Source: Lonicera japonica
Taxonomy: Eukaryota; Streptophyta; Magnoliopsida; Dipsacales; Caprifoliaceae
Assembly: GCA_021464415.1 (NCBI GenBank)
Contig: CM038467.1
Coordinates: forward strand, 23,406,011 to 23,470,010
Reading direction: 5' to 3'
Length of the DNA: 64,000 nt
Shown: one piece after another, positions 1 to 12,094 of the stretch
Position numbering within the stretch: position 1 is the first letter of the stretch
How the letters are laid out: every line of letters begins with the position of its first letter
Made by a program: the position numbers and the translations under genes
Notes under the pieces: model-generated
Told to the model about the DNA's origin: nothing
Database searches by the model: none
What the model saw: only the letters and a program-made list of their open reading frames with translations

Positions 1-1006
1 TAACTTCATAACAAACTTTTCAAGAAATAAGCTATTTAATAGATCGTATTAAAATAACAAAACTTTTAGCGTGAATTAGAATTTCGTTCCAAAGCTCACC
101 ATAAAGGTATGTATATTAAACTCTACTTTACTTGATTGCTTTTAATATCATAAATTAAATTTATATTAATTTATATATTCTAAAACTTATTTGTTTATTT
201 ATAATTATGTTTAATGTGTTAAAAAAAATGAGTATATTCTAGATGTGACTCAGTAAAACATTCATGTTAAAATTTTTTTAGTTTTTGTTTACCATTTTAA
301 TATTTTTGTTATTATATAATCTATTGTTATGTGAGTGTTATATTATTGTGATATTGTGGTAAAACATTCATGTCATACATCATTGGGCTATATATCTATT
401 ATTTATATAAGTGTTATATTATTGTTTGGTATTGTCCATAATAATCCAAGTATGTTTAATAGAATAAACTATTTACCGATTCTAAAAGCTTAGTAAGAAT
501 ATATTACCCTCTTATATATTTGATCAAGAGTCTACTTGGCCACCTATGTACTAAAAAAATTCAACACAATAAATTTTTATCATGTACCTACAACATAATA
601 TATTTTGTTTATTTGTTATTATTTTTATTTCATATTAATTATTCAATTCTTAGCATGTACGTATTCATTAATGGATTTAATGACTTTTGTCAAGTACTAA
701 AACCACGTGCAATGCATGTGCACAAAAACTAGTTGTTTAAAAAGGCATTACTCTGTGTGTTGCATTCATCCACAAGTTTATATCCTAGTCAAATGTACTC
801 AAAATAGGAAAAAAATAATAAATCACCATTTAACTTTTCCCCTGGGGTAAAATACTCTTATCACAAAGCTATGAGCCCTAAAAGTCAAATATTGACTCTT
901 AATTTGGGACAGAAAAATTATATATATATATATATATGGCAAACATAAGTAACATACTAATATAAACAAACACATAATGTACTAATGTAGGATGGTAAAT
1001 GCTTAC
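1..1006 (-). other. Last intron of the SERK gene (partial)
   Basis: AT-rich sequence downstream, in gene sense, of the DW codon donor at 1001-1006. I searched both strands for the missing C-terminal kinase exon (expected start like KGLLKEKK and a motif like MERPKMSEVVRML) and did not see it. The intron is therefore longer than 1 kb and the gene is cut by the window edge. A short ORF at 520-732 looks like chance. Confidence 0.7.
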
Positions 1007-4000
1007 CCAATCAAGCAACATGACGTCGTCATCATTGGCAAGACGGGCAAGATCAAAAGCCCTCTGTCCGGTTATAAGCTCAAGAAGCATGACCCCGTAC
1101 CCAAAAACATCAGTCTTCTCTGAAGACTTTCCGGTGGATAAATACTCGGGAGCTATGTGCCCAATTGTTCCTCGTACAGCAGTGGTAACATGAGTATCCT
1201 TGTAGTGCATCAGCTTAGCCAACCCGAAATCACCAACAACTGCTTCAAACTCCTCATCCAACAATATGTTTGCCGCTTTTACGTCTCTGTGAATAATCTT
1301 TGGGTCACAATGATCATGCAAATAAGCAAGGCCCCTAGCAGATCCCAGTGCGATTTGCTTCCTAATCGGCCATTCTAGAGGGGGATTCGATTCGGGTCGA
1401 TCTGTAGTAATAGCGTGTGTCAAATAGCTCTGAGAACACTATTACCGCACTTGCTTCAATGTGTGTGCTTTGCATGGTTCCCAAAATTATAAATACAATA
1501 TTTCAAAATTTTCTTCTCAAGGCTTTTCTTGTATACCCAAGTAAGTATAGGTTATTTGAAATGAAAGAAATACTAAGAGATGAATCCTGGTAAAGAACCA
1601 CACTTGGTGATTCAGTTTACCAATCTTATCTTTTGCTGGGAAAAAGAAGATGCTAGCACTAAAATTGGAAAAATGATTTTTTTTTTCTACTTACGTGGAC
1701 CTTTTCTTTTCAAACATGAATGTAGGTGATTTAAAAATTAAAAGAAGTAATGTGTAAAAGATAGCCCAATGGTAACCAAGCATTTAGTTCTTAATTAAAT
1801 TTAATTAGCACGGGTTCAAGCTCTATATAATAGTAGATTAAGCTCCGGGTGATCAGGTTCTACCTTATGATTTTCATATTCCCACTCTTTTGTAAAGACT
1901 TTAGGCCAAATTGAAACTTCACATAATTTGATAAATTAATTCCCTTTGAATTAAAAATGGAGAATTAAAGATGTGATGGAAACTGAAGTTTGAAAACTGG
2001 TGTTCATAGTTGACATCCCCTCAAAACCGAGATCATAGATAAAGCATATACGTTGCACCTAGGCAAATCAGATTAAAGATAGAATATGCGTATAGACTAA
2101 AAATCACCTCGCAAACATGATGCGACACTTCCATTTTCCATATAAGGATAAACAAGCACCCGTTCAGTTGGTGTCATGCAAAATCCTCGCAAACGAAGTA
2201 GATTACGGTGCACCGCCATGCTGATCATTTCTATTTCTGTTTGGAACTGCAGCTCCCCACCTTGAGTACGCTCCTCTTTTAGTCTTTTAACAGCCACCAA
2301 AGTGCCGTCAGCCAATCGTCCTTTGTATACCTTACCAAATCCACCTTTTCCCAAAATATTTCTGTTGCTAAAATTGTCTGTAGCAACTAGTAAATCGCGT
2401 AAGGAGAATCTCTTGAGCTGTCCTAGATGAACTTCTGGATCCTCTTCAGCTGCAAAATCAAAGGAAATGAATGAAAAAATTATTGTATACAACAGAATGG
2501 TGACCTGGTGGGGTGAAATATTTTCCACCTTGGTAAAAAATAAAATGATGAAATGTGTATTCACTGTATTACGTATACATAATTTGTTCGTATGAAGTTA
2601 AATTATAACCATCCTAGCTTATCCTCCACATGCATTTGCATATATTTAAATTTAAATAAAAAACATAACAAAAGTAGGAAGAGACCCAATGGTTGAGCAC
2701 ACGTTCAATTTGCTTAAAAGCGAAGGTTTGAATCTTGTTGAAAGCATATTTTTTATGAAAAAGAAGATTACAGAGGTAAAATAGGCAATTCAAAAATGTG
2801 ACACAGCTTCATGACAGTTGAATCCCACCATGGCTTTATAATACTAAAAGATAATTTTGTACAAAAACTTTGAAAAAGAGTTTAATGCCAAACAAGGGAA
2901 GATAAATTTCATTATTGGTGTTTCAGTAGGTGAAATGTTTTTCACCTCGAACCAAATGAGGCCTTAAATACACTAACCAGGTACATCAAAGAAATCATCC
3001 TGCGGTTTCCTTCGTCGCCACCAGGCAAGCGCAATTGCAGGACCAGCAAACAGCATAGCAGCACCAGCAGCAACTCCTCCAGCAATGGCTCCAGTGGCAG
3101 CATTTCCCACTGGAATGTTTGAAGATTACAAATTCCATTATTTAAATATTTCAGTGGATTCCCATCGCCAACCAAACAATCAATTGAGAATCATATTTTA
3201 TTTATTTTGATTACATTATTAGGTATCTTCTGTACTTCACACAAATAAGGGATCTAATAGATTTAGTCTTTATTATCCCATAGGCTATTATGGCCTTTTC
3301 CGTCCTGTTTTCTCATTGTAACCCTAATTTTTATATATAAATATAAGCTCTAGCCCTCAATTTTAGTAAGCCATTATAAAATTATTCTACTGATAATGAC
3401 ACAAGTAGAAGGTAAGAAACCTGGAGAAGATGGGGCTGTTGGAGAAAATGGAGGTGGTGGAGAAGCTGGAGGCCGATTCAACAGATTATTCTGAAAACTG
3501 AAAGATTAGAACATGTCAGTTGAAAAACATATAGATGAATCACCAAACCTACTACCATAAAAAATAATAAAATAATAATAATAATTTACTTGAAACAAAC
3601 CTGATGGGGGTAAAAAGTGAAAAGGAGCCATTGACTGGAATATCTCCTGTTAATTGGTTGGCTGATAGATCACTGCATCCCACATGTCAACAAGTAGAAT
3701 GTCATATTACAGTAGTAAAATTATTTCATCAGGGAAGATAAAATAAGGCGGCCACTATTTGCACATACTCCACTTTTCATTCACCCGATGACAAGCGTGT
3801 AAGTGCATGTTACTCGCACGATGACTAGCAAGTGTAAGCCTACATACTCGGTGCTTATGGGCCGAGAAAGGCATTTTCAAGTTTATACTCGCTTGTCATC
3901 GAGCGAGTAACATGCACTTACTCGCTTGTCATCGGGTGAATGAAAAGTGGAGTATAACCAACTAAAAAATGGTTTGCAAATAGCGGCTGCCTAAAATAAG

Positions 4001-7000
4001 GGTAAAGTTGGTACTCACAGGACTTGAAGTGTAGTAATGGTAGTTAAAGATACAGGAATAGATCCTGTCAAGCTGTTGTTGTTGAGCCGACTATCCTTGC
4101 AAAGACAGTACATTGAACAGACATATTATGTTGCAAACAATCACAATGGTGAGTAGTGTGGGGAGCCTTGTAATTAAACATTTTACAGCCACGGAAAAGT
4201 AAGCTAAACAAAATTTGAAAAGAAAATTAATAAGTTGAAGGATGAGTAATTCATACAGGAAACGCAGCCTCTCAAGCTTGCCCAACGAGGCTGGGATCGG
4301 ACCAGTTAATTTGTTCAGGTAGAGATCCAAGCTCACTAAGTCCGTTAGGTTCCCCAGCTCGTCAGGAATTCTTCCACTTATGTTGTTACTGTAAAGTTCC
4401 CTGTAACAGAACATGTCATTCAAAGCATGTTAAAATAATTAAATTATAGACCAAAAAGAAAACACACAGAAGGAACAGACTGAAAGAGGGAAAAATATAA
4501 AATTTAAGGCGCGACAGATATAAAAGTTGGGAACTTATTGAAAACACCACTAACTTTATGACAAGTTAGAAAAAGATGAGTATTTTGGTGAATTGTACTA
4601 TTACTTTTTAGGTTTTCCATGGCATAAAAAACTTCTTTGGGTAGTGGGTAAGAAATTCTCCACGGAAAAAAAAAAGAAAAAGATACAAAACATCTCACCA
4701 AATCACTAATTTCATTTTCCAACTTATCATGGACCCTTTGATGTCAAAATTCTTTATCTTTTTTTTTTCCTATCAACAAATGCATCCCTGGCACACTAAA
4801 TCACATAAGAGAACATCTCCAGATTAGGGAGTTGGCAGTGATTAAAACTATAATGTGAAGGAGGAAAACTTGATAACAGGAGCTACAACATAGACCACTG
4901 AAAAAAATTGCGACACACAAAAGTACAACTTACAAGTACTGCAAATTTGGAAGATCACCAAGCCGCTGGACCAATCCACCAGATAAGTTCGCATTTCCAA
5001 GATCACTGAAAGTAAATACAAGCAAATTAATTCATCAATGGACTCAACATGCCACCATACAGTTGAAATTTTAGAGCTCCCTAGTATAAATAGGCGCATG
5101 AGTGAGTGGCTTACACTCTGGTGACACTATTTTCGCTGTTACATGTCACGTGGAACCAAGTGCAAGGGTTGACAAGGGTAGGATCCCAACTTTGCAGAAC
5201 ATTGTTAGGATCAGCCAAACTGGTCTTCAGAGCATTCAAAGCATCACCTGTCTCACGCAAATGAACCATTATCAGATATGAGCCAATAACATCAACTAAT
5301 AAAATTTCCCTGTAGAGTTATTGTCACAACCCACAGATCCCACAACGGTAGTGTAATTCAATGAACTTGAATTACAACTTGGGCTAGTCATTTTTGGGTG
5401 AGAAATGAGGTTGTTACATATGGTACCAGAGCAGACCCAGGCCCAATACCACATGAATTTGTTGATATCGTAGCTGGTGTTTGTGCATCTAACAACAAAC
5501 CAGAATCGTTTGTGGTTGGCAATGAGCCGAAATTCTTTTTGTGTGGCTTTACTTTGAGAGTGGGCGGGGGGTGGTGGAGCCGCAGAGGGACATAGGTAGT
5601 GTAATGGGTAAGTCCTCAGTTATATGTGGATTCAATGAACTTAAATTACACAACTTGGGCTGGCCAATTTTTAGTGAGAACCCGTGTTGTTACAATTTCA
5701 TAATAACTTATCCACTAAATGTTTGCATTTCCCTTTCGCTAATATTAAGAGTAGATTTTTCCCCAAACCAGCAAAAGCCCATACAAATACAGAATAATCC
5801 CATCATTTCTTTCTGGCATAGCAAGTTAATAGCTGGGTACCCATCCACTTATAGTAACTTAGCAGTTAGCATAACTGATTTATAACGATATATATATATA
5901 TAAGGATATGGTAATTAGAGTTTATAATAATTCGGGATTCACAGTCCCACGATTTAATATGGAAAAAAGGTAACTAACAAACTGAGCGTCCATCTTTTTT
6001 TTTATCCTCTGTGTTAGCATGTATATATATAAATATATATTGTATTTATCTGTAATTATCTCTAGGATAATATTTTCCATAATTATCTCTAGGATAATAT
6101 TTTCCATAATTATCTCTATTGTATCCCCAACCCTAATTTATCCCATATAAATAGAAGGCATCCTCTTGTATTATAATGGTTAATTCAATAAATATAAATC
6201 TCTCTTCTCTAATCTCTCTAGACTTTAACATGGTAAACGTCCTCGCCATCATCTTGTTCGTCCTTTTCATACCAATACCATCATCATCTCAAAGCTGGCA
6301 TATGCAATTTTGGTAATACCGAAAATTATATTATACCATACCAAATTTCTGGTTACTGTTTAATAATCGGTTCGGGATTGGTTTGAATTTTAGTGTTACC
6401 GAAAGTAGTCAGTTCGGTTCGGTTTGGTTCAGTAATAAAGGGTTCGGTTGGTTACTTAACCAAATCTAGCCCTAGTCTTAACTAGGCCTCTCATGCCTGG
6501 TTTGAAAAGTTCAGCTCCACTATTTATATACTGGGTTTTACATCTAGTTCTCATGATTACAGGCTCTTTATTAGAAAAATGCATGCTAGTATCACGCTTT
6601 TCATACTTTATGTGGATGACATGATCATTACTAGGGATGATTTTTCTAGAATTTTCGAACTCTTCTGATACATCATTTTGAGATGAAAAACCTTGGTCGT
6701 TTGAATTATTTCTTGGATCTTGAAGTCCTAGTTGATCTTGCTGGTTATTATCTATCCCATACCAAGTATGCTTAACATCTTACCGTGCCATCCTCACTAA
6801 CACCACAACTGCTCCTACACATCTGGAAACGAATCTTGAGCTTAGTCCATTTTGTATTGACAGATAGTTAGTAGTTTGGTTTGTCTCGCTGTCACCCGCC
6901 CGGACATTGCTCATGCTATTCACATCGTCAGTCAGTTCATGTTAGCTCAGCAATCTATGCATTATGCGGTTGTTCTTTGCTACCCTATTCCACGGTTTTC

Positions 7001-10000
7001 ACTACCCATCTATATCTTCTCTGAAGCTACACGCCTATTCTGATTCTGACTAGACATGAGATCTTATCGATCAGCACTCAACCACAGGGTAGCATTTTCT
7101 TGGGAGATTCTCTCCTATCTCGGCGTAAAAAGAAACAATCGCTTATTTCTCGTTCTAATATAAAGGCAAAATATCGTGTTCTTGCTAACACCACTCAGGA
7201 ACTCATCTGGCTACCCTGGTTACTTTCAGGCATAAGAGTACCTCAACATTTTCTATCAATAATTAGCTGTGATCAGTGTTTTAAATAGAATTCCGTGGTG
7301 CGCTATAGCGCATTTTTTCACAAAAACGCTACATAACGTGTGGAACAAAAAGCGCTAGTATTTTGGTGATGTGGCACACTATAGCGTAGATAGCATACGC
7401 TATTTACGCTTATTGCAAAAAACCAACGCTATTTAGGGAAGTGAGAAACTAGGTCAAATAAGTGAAACAAGTTAGCAAAGCATTAGCTTAATTTTTTCTC
7501 CTCCTTGTTCGTTCTCAAATCAGGTGAGAAACAATTGGTAATGAATGAGAAGAAAGAAGGAGAAGGAGAAGAACGAAAAAGGAGAAGAAAATGAACGAAG
7601 GAGAAGAACAAAAGAGAGAAGAAGAAATGGATTGAGAGAGACGACAGTGGTTGCAAAATGAAGTAGAGAATCTTATGAGATATTTTATATTTAGGGTTTT
7701 GTAAATGTTAAAATGACTTGTGCGCCCATAGCCATATGAAACATTTACAATATTAGTAAATGTTTATTATTGTAAAGGCCTTTTTATATTTTATTTATTA
7801 GTAATTTAATATCATCTTATTATAAATAAATAATAAATATATATATATATCAATGTTTTAAATTGCAGTAGTGTAACGCGTTGCGTTTTAGTTCTAGAAT
7901 TGCATGCGCTCACAAATTGCGTAATAGCGTAAGTAATTTGAATAATGAATAGCATAATAATAATAAAAAATTATACTAAAGGACATTAAAAATTCATTAA
8001 GACACAATATTATTTTAAATAAGTATTTATATATACACAAATATAGCGTATATTTTTTATAATATAAAAAAAATATTATTAAAGGACATTATTTAAGACA
8101 CAATATTATTTTAAATAAGTAAGATAATATTAATAAATAATATATTGGGAAGGCTTTTACTGTAACGACCCAATCCCACCTCCGTACGATATTGTTCGCT
8201 CTGGGCAGCATCCAACCAGGTCTCAACCCCGGACCATCACCTTCCCTCACGGCTTTGTTTCTGGGAGCTCACATCCTGAGATTGCTCTGGCCGCCCCAAA
8301 AAGGCCTCGTCCTGGTATCAGAGTACATAGCGGCGATATTGTCCGCTTTAGGTGGCTCCGCTCTAGCTTCAACTAAGCAGCCCTTTCCCTCACAGTTTTG
8401 TTTCCATTTAGTAGGAGGCCGTGTACTTAATTAACGACCAATTCTTACTTATATGGGTCTCAAGGAATCCCCCATCTTCCGATGTGGGATGTCCCCCTTT
8501 GAACTACACTTCCTCCCCCAATAGAGTACTCATCACTCGCAGGGCGTCACATCCTTCTCCCCAAGGGAATCGACGTCCACGTCGACACACCGTACTCTGT
8601 GGGGTCCGCTCTGATACTATTTGTAACGACCAGGTCCCATCTCAGTACGATATTGTCTGCTTTGGGTTACCCCCTCACTTTTCGATGTGGGACAATATCG
8701 TACTGAGGTGGGACTGGGTCGTTACATTTACAATTTAAAAATACTAAAATGGATTAAATGTTGTAAATATTTCATATGACAAAGGCAAACAAGTCATTTC
8801 AACTTTACAAATACCTAAATATAAAATATCTCTTCTCTTCTTTTTTACAGCCGCCTCACTCCTCTCTTGTCTCGTTTTATTCTTCTTCTTCTCCTTCTCG
8901 TTCGTTCTTCCACTGTCCAGAGGGGTTCTTCTTTTTCGTTGCTGTGGTTATTTCAAGTTACTCACGCTATATCATTGCTGTCCACAGGAGAACGGCCAGA
9001 GGAGAAGAGGGGAAGAACGGTTCGAGGAGAACAGAAAAGAAGGCTAGGGTTTGTTTTAATTTTCAAACTCGTTTTTGCCCTTTTTTTGAAGTGTCTGGTA
9101 TCATATTATGTAAAATTGCGTCCAATTGTGTGTGTTTAGCGCAAAATTGCGTCCAATTGTGTGCGTTTAGCGCAAAATTGCGTACCACGTCATCAATTTG
9201 CTTAAGCAATTTGGAAAAAACGCAACCAGCCCCACGCTATATGGCATTTTAGTCCCCAAAAACGCGATTGCGCGCAACGTCGCGCGCAATTTAAAACACT
9301 GATATATATATATATATAAAATAGTATATATATATAAATGTAATATTAGTAAATATATGCAATTTACTAATGTTCTTTATTATAATATTATTTTTTATTT
9401 TTTTTATTATTACGCTATTCATGCCCCAAATAACTTACGCTATTTGCGCTACGCGCTACGGGAACCAAAATGCTATTGCCTGCGCTATCGCTATTTAAAA
9501 CATTGGTTGTGATAATCGAACTGATATTCGCATTACTCACAATGATCTTTTTTATGAATGCACAAAACATAATAAGATTGACCGTCATTTTGTTCGTCAG
9601 CACGTTACTTGCAATGCAATTTGCCTCATGTATATCACCTCTAAAGAACAACTAGCAGATCTTTTTACTAAAGTTCATTCGCCTGACTGTTATTAAGAAC
9701 TCATTTCCAAATTTAAGATGGTTTCTCATTTACCACCTTAAGTTTAAGGGGATGTTAACATGTATGTATACATATATATAATATTTATTTGTAATTATCT
9801 CTAGGATAATATCTTCCATAATTATCTATGAATATAGGGCCTCCTCTTGTATTATAATGATCAATTCAATACATATAAATCTCTCTTCCTTATCTCTCTC
9901 TATATTTTGACAGTCTGTTTAGATCGAAGGGAAGGGAAGTGATGAAAAAGAAATGGTTAATTAAGAGGGGATGGAATGGAATGGAAAGAAGTTTGTTTAA

Positions 10001-10481
10001 TTTTCTTATTTTTTGGATAGCATGTGAATGAATATATTGTTAATAAATTAGTGCTAAATTTGGAATAAAGTGATAATTCATTAAAAAAAAATTATTTCGC
10101 TCTCAATCCTCCCAATATTTGAAGGAAACAACTTAAAGGAATAAAGAAGATTGGCATTCCCGCCGTTTCTTCTCCACTCCTTTTCATAAATCTGTCTAAA
10201 CAAGTAAAATGCAATCCTTCTCCCTCTTTTCCTTCCCAATTCTTCTCATTCCGTCAATACAAATGGATTGTAAATTTAAACATTCTTAACGGTTACCGCC
10301 GACATGATTAATTTTAATCCCGATGTGAGAAATCATTCAGCGTTGAGAGGTAAAAAAAAAAAAAGAAAAAAATAGTAACATGCATACCTTCGGAATTAGC
10401 GGAGACCTGGCGCAATGGATAAAACAGCAGAATAAACAAAAGGAAAGCACAACTCAAGATCCCGGAGGCTGACCGATCCAT
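1007..10481 (-). CDS. SERK: SERK/BAK1-type LRR receptor-like kinase, 3' end outside window
   Basis: Plasma-membrane co-receptor kinase of the SERK family, known to pair with ligand-binding LRR kinases in brassinosteroid, immune and developmental signalling. Exons on the minus strand, in coding order: 10388-10481, 5115-5247, 4934-5005, 4257-4400, 4019-4090, 3601-3672, 3421-3497, 2978-3109, 2108-2449, 1007-1401. They join in frame for 511 codons with GT-AG borders. Order: signal peptide starting MDRSASG; an LRR cap with CTWFHVTC; five LRRs encoded mostly by 72-bp exons; the Ser-Pro-Pro hinge diagnostic of SERKs (ASPPPPFSP); a Gly/Ala-rich membrane segment; WWRRRKP; then the kinase with [32 protein letters not shown] (RD type), DFGLAKL and [21 protein letters not shown]. 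The sequence stops after LLDW at a GTAAGC donor; the final exon (about 115 residues in the family) is not in positions 1-1006. No broken residue was found. SERK1/2 versus SERK3/BAK1 is not resolved. Confidence 0.95.
1759..1870 (+). repeat. Possible tRNA-derived SINE in SERK intron 9
   Basis: The sequence has an A-box-like string (TAGCCCAATGG) followed about 50 bp later by a B-box-like string (GGTTCAAGCTC), the spacing of a tRNA-derived RNA polymerase III promoter. A similar pair (GACCCAATGG, GGTTTGAATCT) occurs at 2684-2745 in the next intron. No target-site duplication was found for either, so the assignment is tentative. Confidence 0.35.
3747..3991. mobile_element. Fold-back (hairpin) MITE in SERK intron 5
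   Basis: A 245-bp element flanked by a perfect 8-bp duplication TAAAATAA (3739-3746 and 3992-3999). Its ends are GGCGGCCACTATTTGCA and, on the other strand, GGCAGCCGCTATTTGCA. Inside, the strand beginning ACTCCACTTTTCATTCACCC is repeated inverted with few mismatches, leaving only about 60-70 bp of unpaired centre, so the transcript could fold into one long hairpin. The 8-bp duplication suggests hAT or Mutator-like mobilisation, but no transposase is encoded. It sits in an intron in a position that does not touch the splice sites. Confidence 0.8.
5322..5694 (+). mobile_element. TRIM-like small LTR element in SERK intron 1
   Basis: Two similar segments, 5322-5418 and about 5598-5694, share ATTCAATGAACTT, then AACTTGGGCT, GTGAGAA and the end GTTGTTACA. 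Just inside the first copy is TGGTACCAGAGC (5421-5432), matching the initiator-tRNA-Met primer-binding site of plant LTR elements with one change. The whole unit is under 400 bp and has no coding capacity, as in TRIMs. The first bases of the two repeats differ and no clear 5-bp target duplication was found, so the exact ends are uncertain. Confidence 0.55.
7851..9301. mobile_element. Second hAT-like element nested in the first
   Basis: Ends are CAATGTTTTAAATTGC (left) and CAGTGTTTTAAATTGCGCG (right, complementary strand), flanked on both sides by ATATATAT. Because the flanks are a simple AT repeat, the duplication is weak evidence by itself; the matching ends carry the call. No transposase was recognised. 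It holds a TRIM-like element at 8161-8726. ORFs at 8776-9252 run through low-complexity Ser/Phe-rich sequence and are not taken as genes. Confidence 0.65.
8161..8726. mobile_element. TRIM-like element, innermost of the nest
   Basis: Starts TGTAACGACC and ends GGTCGTTACA, with the 5-bp duplication TTTAC on both sides (8156-8160 and 8727-8731). A related end (TGTAACGACCAGG) recurs at 8622. Two primer-binding-site-like strings face inward: TGGTATCAGAGT at 8313 (plus strand) and its complementary-strand form beside 8611-8620 (GCTCTGATAC). The element thus looks like a TRIM with partly inverted terminal segments rather than a simple direct-repeat LTR pair. It is non-coding. Confidence 0.65.
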
Positions 10482-11050
10482 CACACGGCTGGTCCCTCAG
10501 CTAAAAACCTAGATTCCTCATCCTCATCAGCAGCAGCTCATTCACACACAAAATACTACCCCTCAAAGCTTAAAAAAAACAATAAACCAGAAAGAGGTAT
10601 ATTGAAACCCAAATTTCAACGAGCACTTTTTTTTTTTTTTTATCACTTTCTGGGGAAAATTCGGAGGTATGAATGTGGTCGGGGGTGATGAATTTAACGA
10701 AGGTGAGGGAAGCAGGTCGTTGGAGCTCTCTTATTAGTCAATATTTCTCTTTCCCTCTTCCAATTTGTACGTAAATTTAGCAATTTCTTTGTATCAATTA
10801 ATGTATTTGGCAATTTCCTCAACTTTCCTGGGCTTTGATTCTCTGTTTGACTCTGTGAGTGAGAAAAGAGAGAAAGACGGATGGCAGTCAAAGAATGACA
10901 AGAGGGGTGTGAAAAGAGAGAAAAGAGTGTGAAAATCGAGTCTTTCCTCTTCTCCGACCAAATTATTACGGGTAAAAAATACTCCGTAGTATTATCATCC
11001 AAATTTTTATTTTTTTTTTATAATCTTATGACAAAAAAAAAACTAGAAAT
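10482..11050 (-). promoter_or_regulatory. SERK 5' leader and proximal promoter region
   Basis: This region lies directly upstream of the SERK start codon (ATG at 10479-10481, complementary strand). On the coding strand it contains pyrimidine-rich and GA-rich stretches typical of a plant 5' leader (10740-10930). I could not pick a convincing TATA box or transcription start. Confidence 0.4.
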
Positions 11051-11058
11051 TAGGTAGA

Positions 11059-11722
11059 AGGGCTTATTATACATTGATTTTTATCAAAAATCCAATGAAT
11101 AATATTTTTTTGAATGAAGGGTCTATTTTTAATTGGTAATTTGAATGAAGGGCCTATTTTTAATTGGTAATTAGTGTAAGAGGCCTATTTTGTTTTATAT
11201 TTTAAATGAATGTATTTGAATAAATTTAAATATCATTTAATTAATAAAAACATGTTATGTATTACCTAAATTACCCCTTTTTATGAAATTTTCACAAAAA
11301 ATATGGACTGCAAAGTTCATATTGCAATAAAATATGAACTGCAAAGTTCATATTGCAGTGAAATATGTACTGCAATATGAACTTTGCACTAAAAATATGG
11401 ACTGCAAAGTTCACATTGCAGTAAAATATGGATTGCAATATGAACTTTGCACTAAAAATATGGACTGCAAAGTTCACATTGCAGTGAAATATGGACTGCA
11501 AAGTTCATATTGCAGTGAAATATAGACTGCAAAGTTCATATTGCAGTCCATATTTTAATGCATATTGATATTTTTTTAGTTTATTTTAAGGGTTAGGATG
11601 TCATTTTATAATGAAAAAAAAAGACACATGTCATATTATCAATAAAATAAAAAATAGGCCCTTTATTTAAAAAAAAATTATTCCTTGGCCTTAGTGTGAA
11701 AATCTTTCTCTAATAAGCCCTT
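11059..11722. repeat. Putative inverted-end element carrying a short palindromic tandem array
   Basis: GGGCTTATTA near 11059 and TAATAAGCCC near 11711-11720 are inverted copies, and several GGCC(C/T)ATTTTTAATTGG-like strings lie just inside the left end. The centre (11300-11560) is a tandem array of ATGGACTGCAAAGTTCA and TATTGCAGTGAAAT units, some inverted (GCAATATGAACTTTGCA), which gives long ORFs on both strands without evidence of coding. No clear target duplication was found. Confidence 0.45.
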
Positions 11723-12094
11723 TTTTTAAATTGCCCCAAAAAAGAATAAACTATTATGTTCGCCCCACTCGATTAATCACATCCACCTAATTAATCATTC
11801 ATTAACATTAAAATTTGACAATAAATTACTTTCAACGATTAACTTTTAAAATGATATAATTATCTATGAATAATTAAAATTTAATATATATATATATATA
11901 TATATATTTAAGAGAAAAAAAACTCAATCTATCTAAAATTTAACATATACACTCTCAAATTAAAAATTTTAACTAAAAAAGTTTGTATTTTAAGGTATAT
12001 ATTTATCAAATATATATGTATATAAATACACTCCCATCTTGACATTTACAACAATCTCTTTTTCCCTCTCTCTCTCTATATGTATATGTATTTC

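Larger units (their letters stand above)
7274..9505. mobile_element. hAT-like element inserted in the copia RNase H region
   Basis: A 2.2-kb insertion with terminal inverted repeats CAGTGTTTTAAATAG (left) and CAATGTTTTAAATAGCG (right, complementary strand), typical of hAT ends. The flanks GCTGTGAT (7266-7273) and GTTGTGAT (9506-9513) match at 7 of 8 bases, and joining the copia sequence across them restores the RNase H reading. No transposase frame was recognised, so it is non-autonomous. About 1.45 kb of its length is a second insertion (7851-9301). Confidence 0.8.
6012..9912 (+). mobile_element. Degenerate Ty1-copia retrotransposon in SERK intron 1
   Basis: The 5' LTR is about 6012-6230 (TGTTAGCATG to ACTTTAACA) and the 3' LTR about 9754-9912 (TGTTAACATG to TTTTGACA). 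They share TAATTATCTCTAGGATAATA and CCTCTTGTATTATAATG. Flanks CTCTG and GTCTG match at four of five bases. Between the LTRs only pol remnants remain: reverse transcriptase [10 protein letters not shown] near 6585-6620, then RNase H ([19 protein letters not shown]) at 7128-7190, and its continuation [15 protein letters not shown] from about 9510, ending in [10 protein letters not shown]. Gag, protease and integrase are missing. The RNase H part is split by the hAT insertion at 7274-9505. Not functional. Confidence 0.85.

Noticed and set aside
5398..5885. ORFs of 65 and 114 codons in SERK intron 1
   Set aside because: They fall within or straddle a TRIM-like element and match no known protein.
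8776..9252. 158-codon ORF with Ser/Phe-rich sequence
   Set aside because: Lies inside a hAT-like element and reads CT-rich low-complexity sequence; no recognisable domain.
9913..10203. Possible MITE with ends near GTCTGTTTAGA
   Set aside because: Only about 9 bp of inverted similarity and no target duplication were visible.
11292..11525. Overlapping ORFs on both strands
   Set aside because: They derive from the inverted and direct repeats of a short palindromic array.
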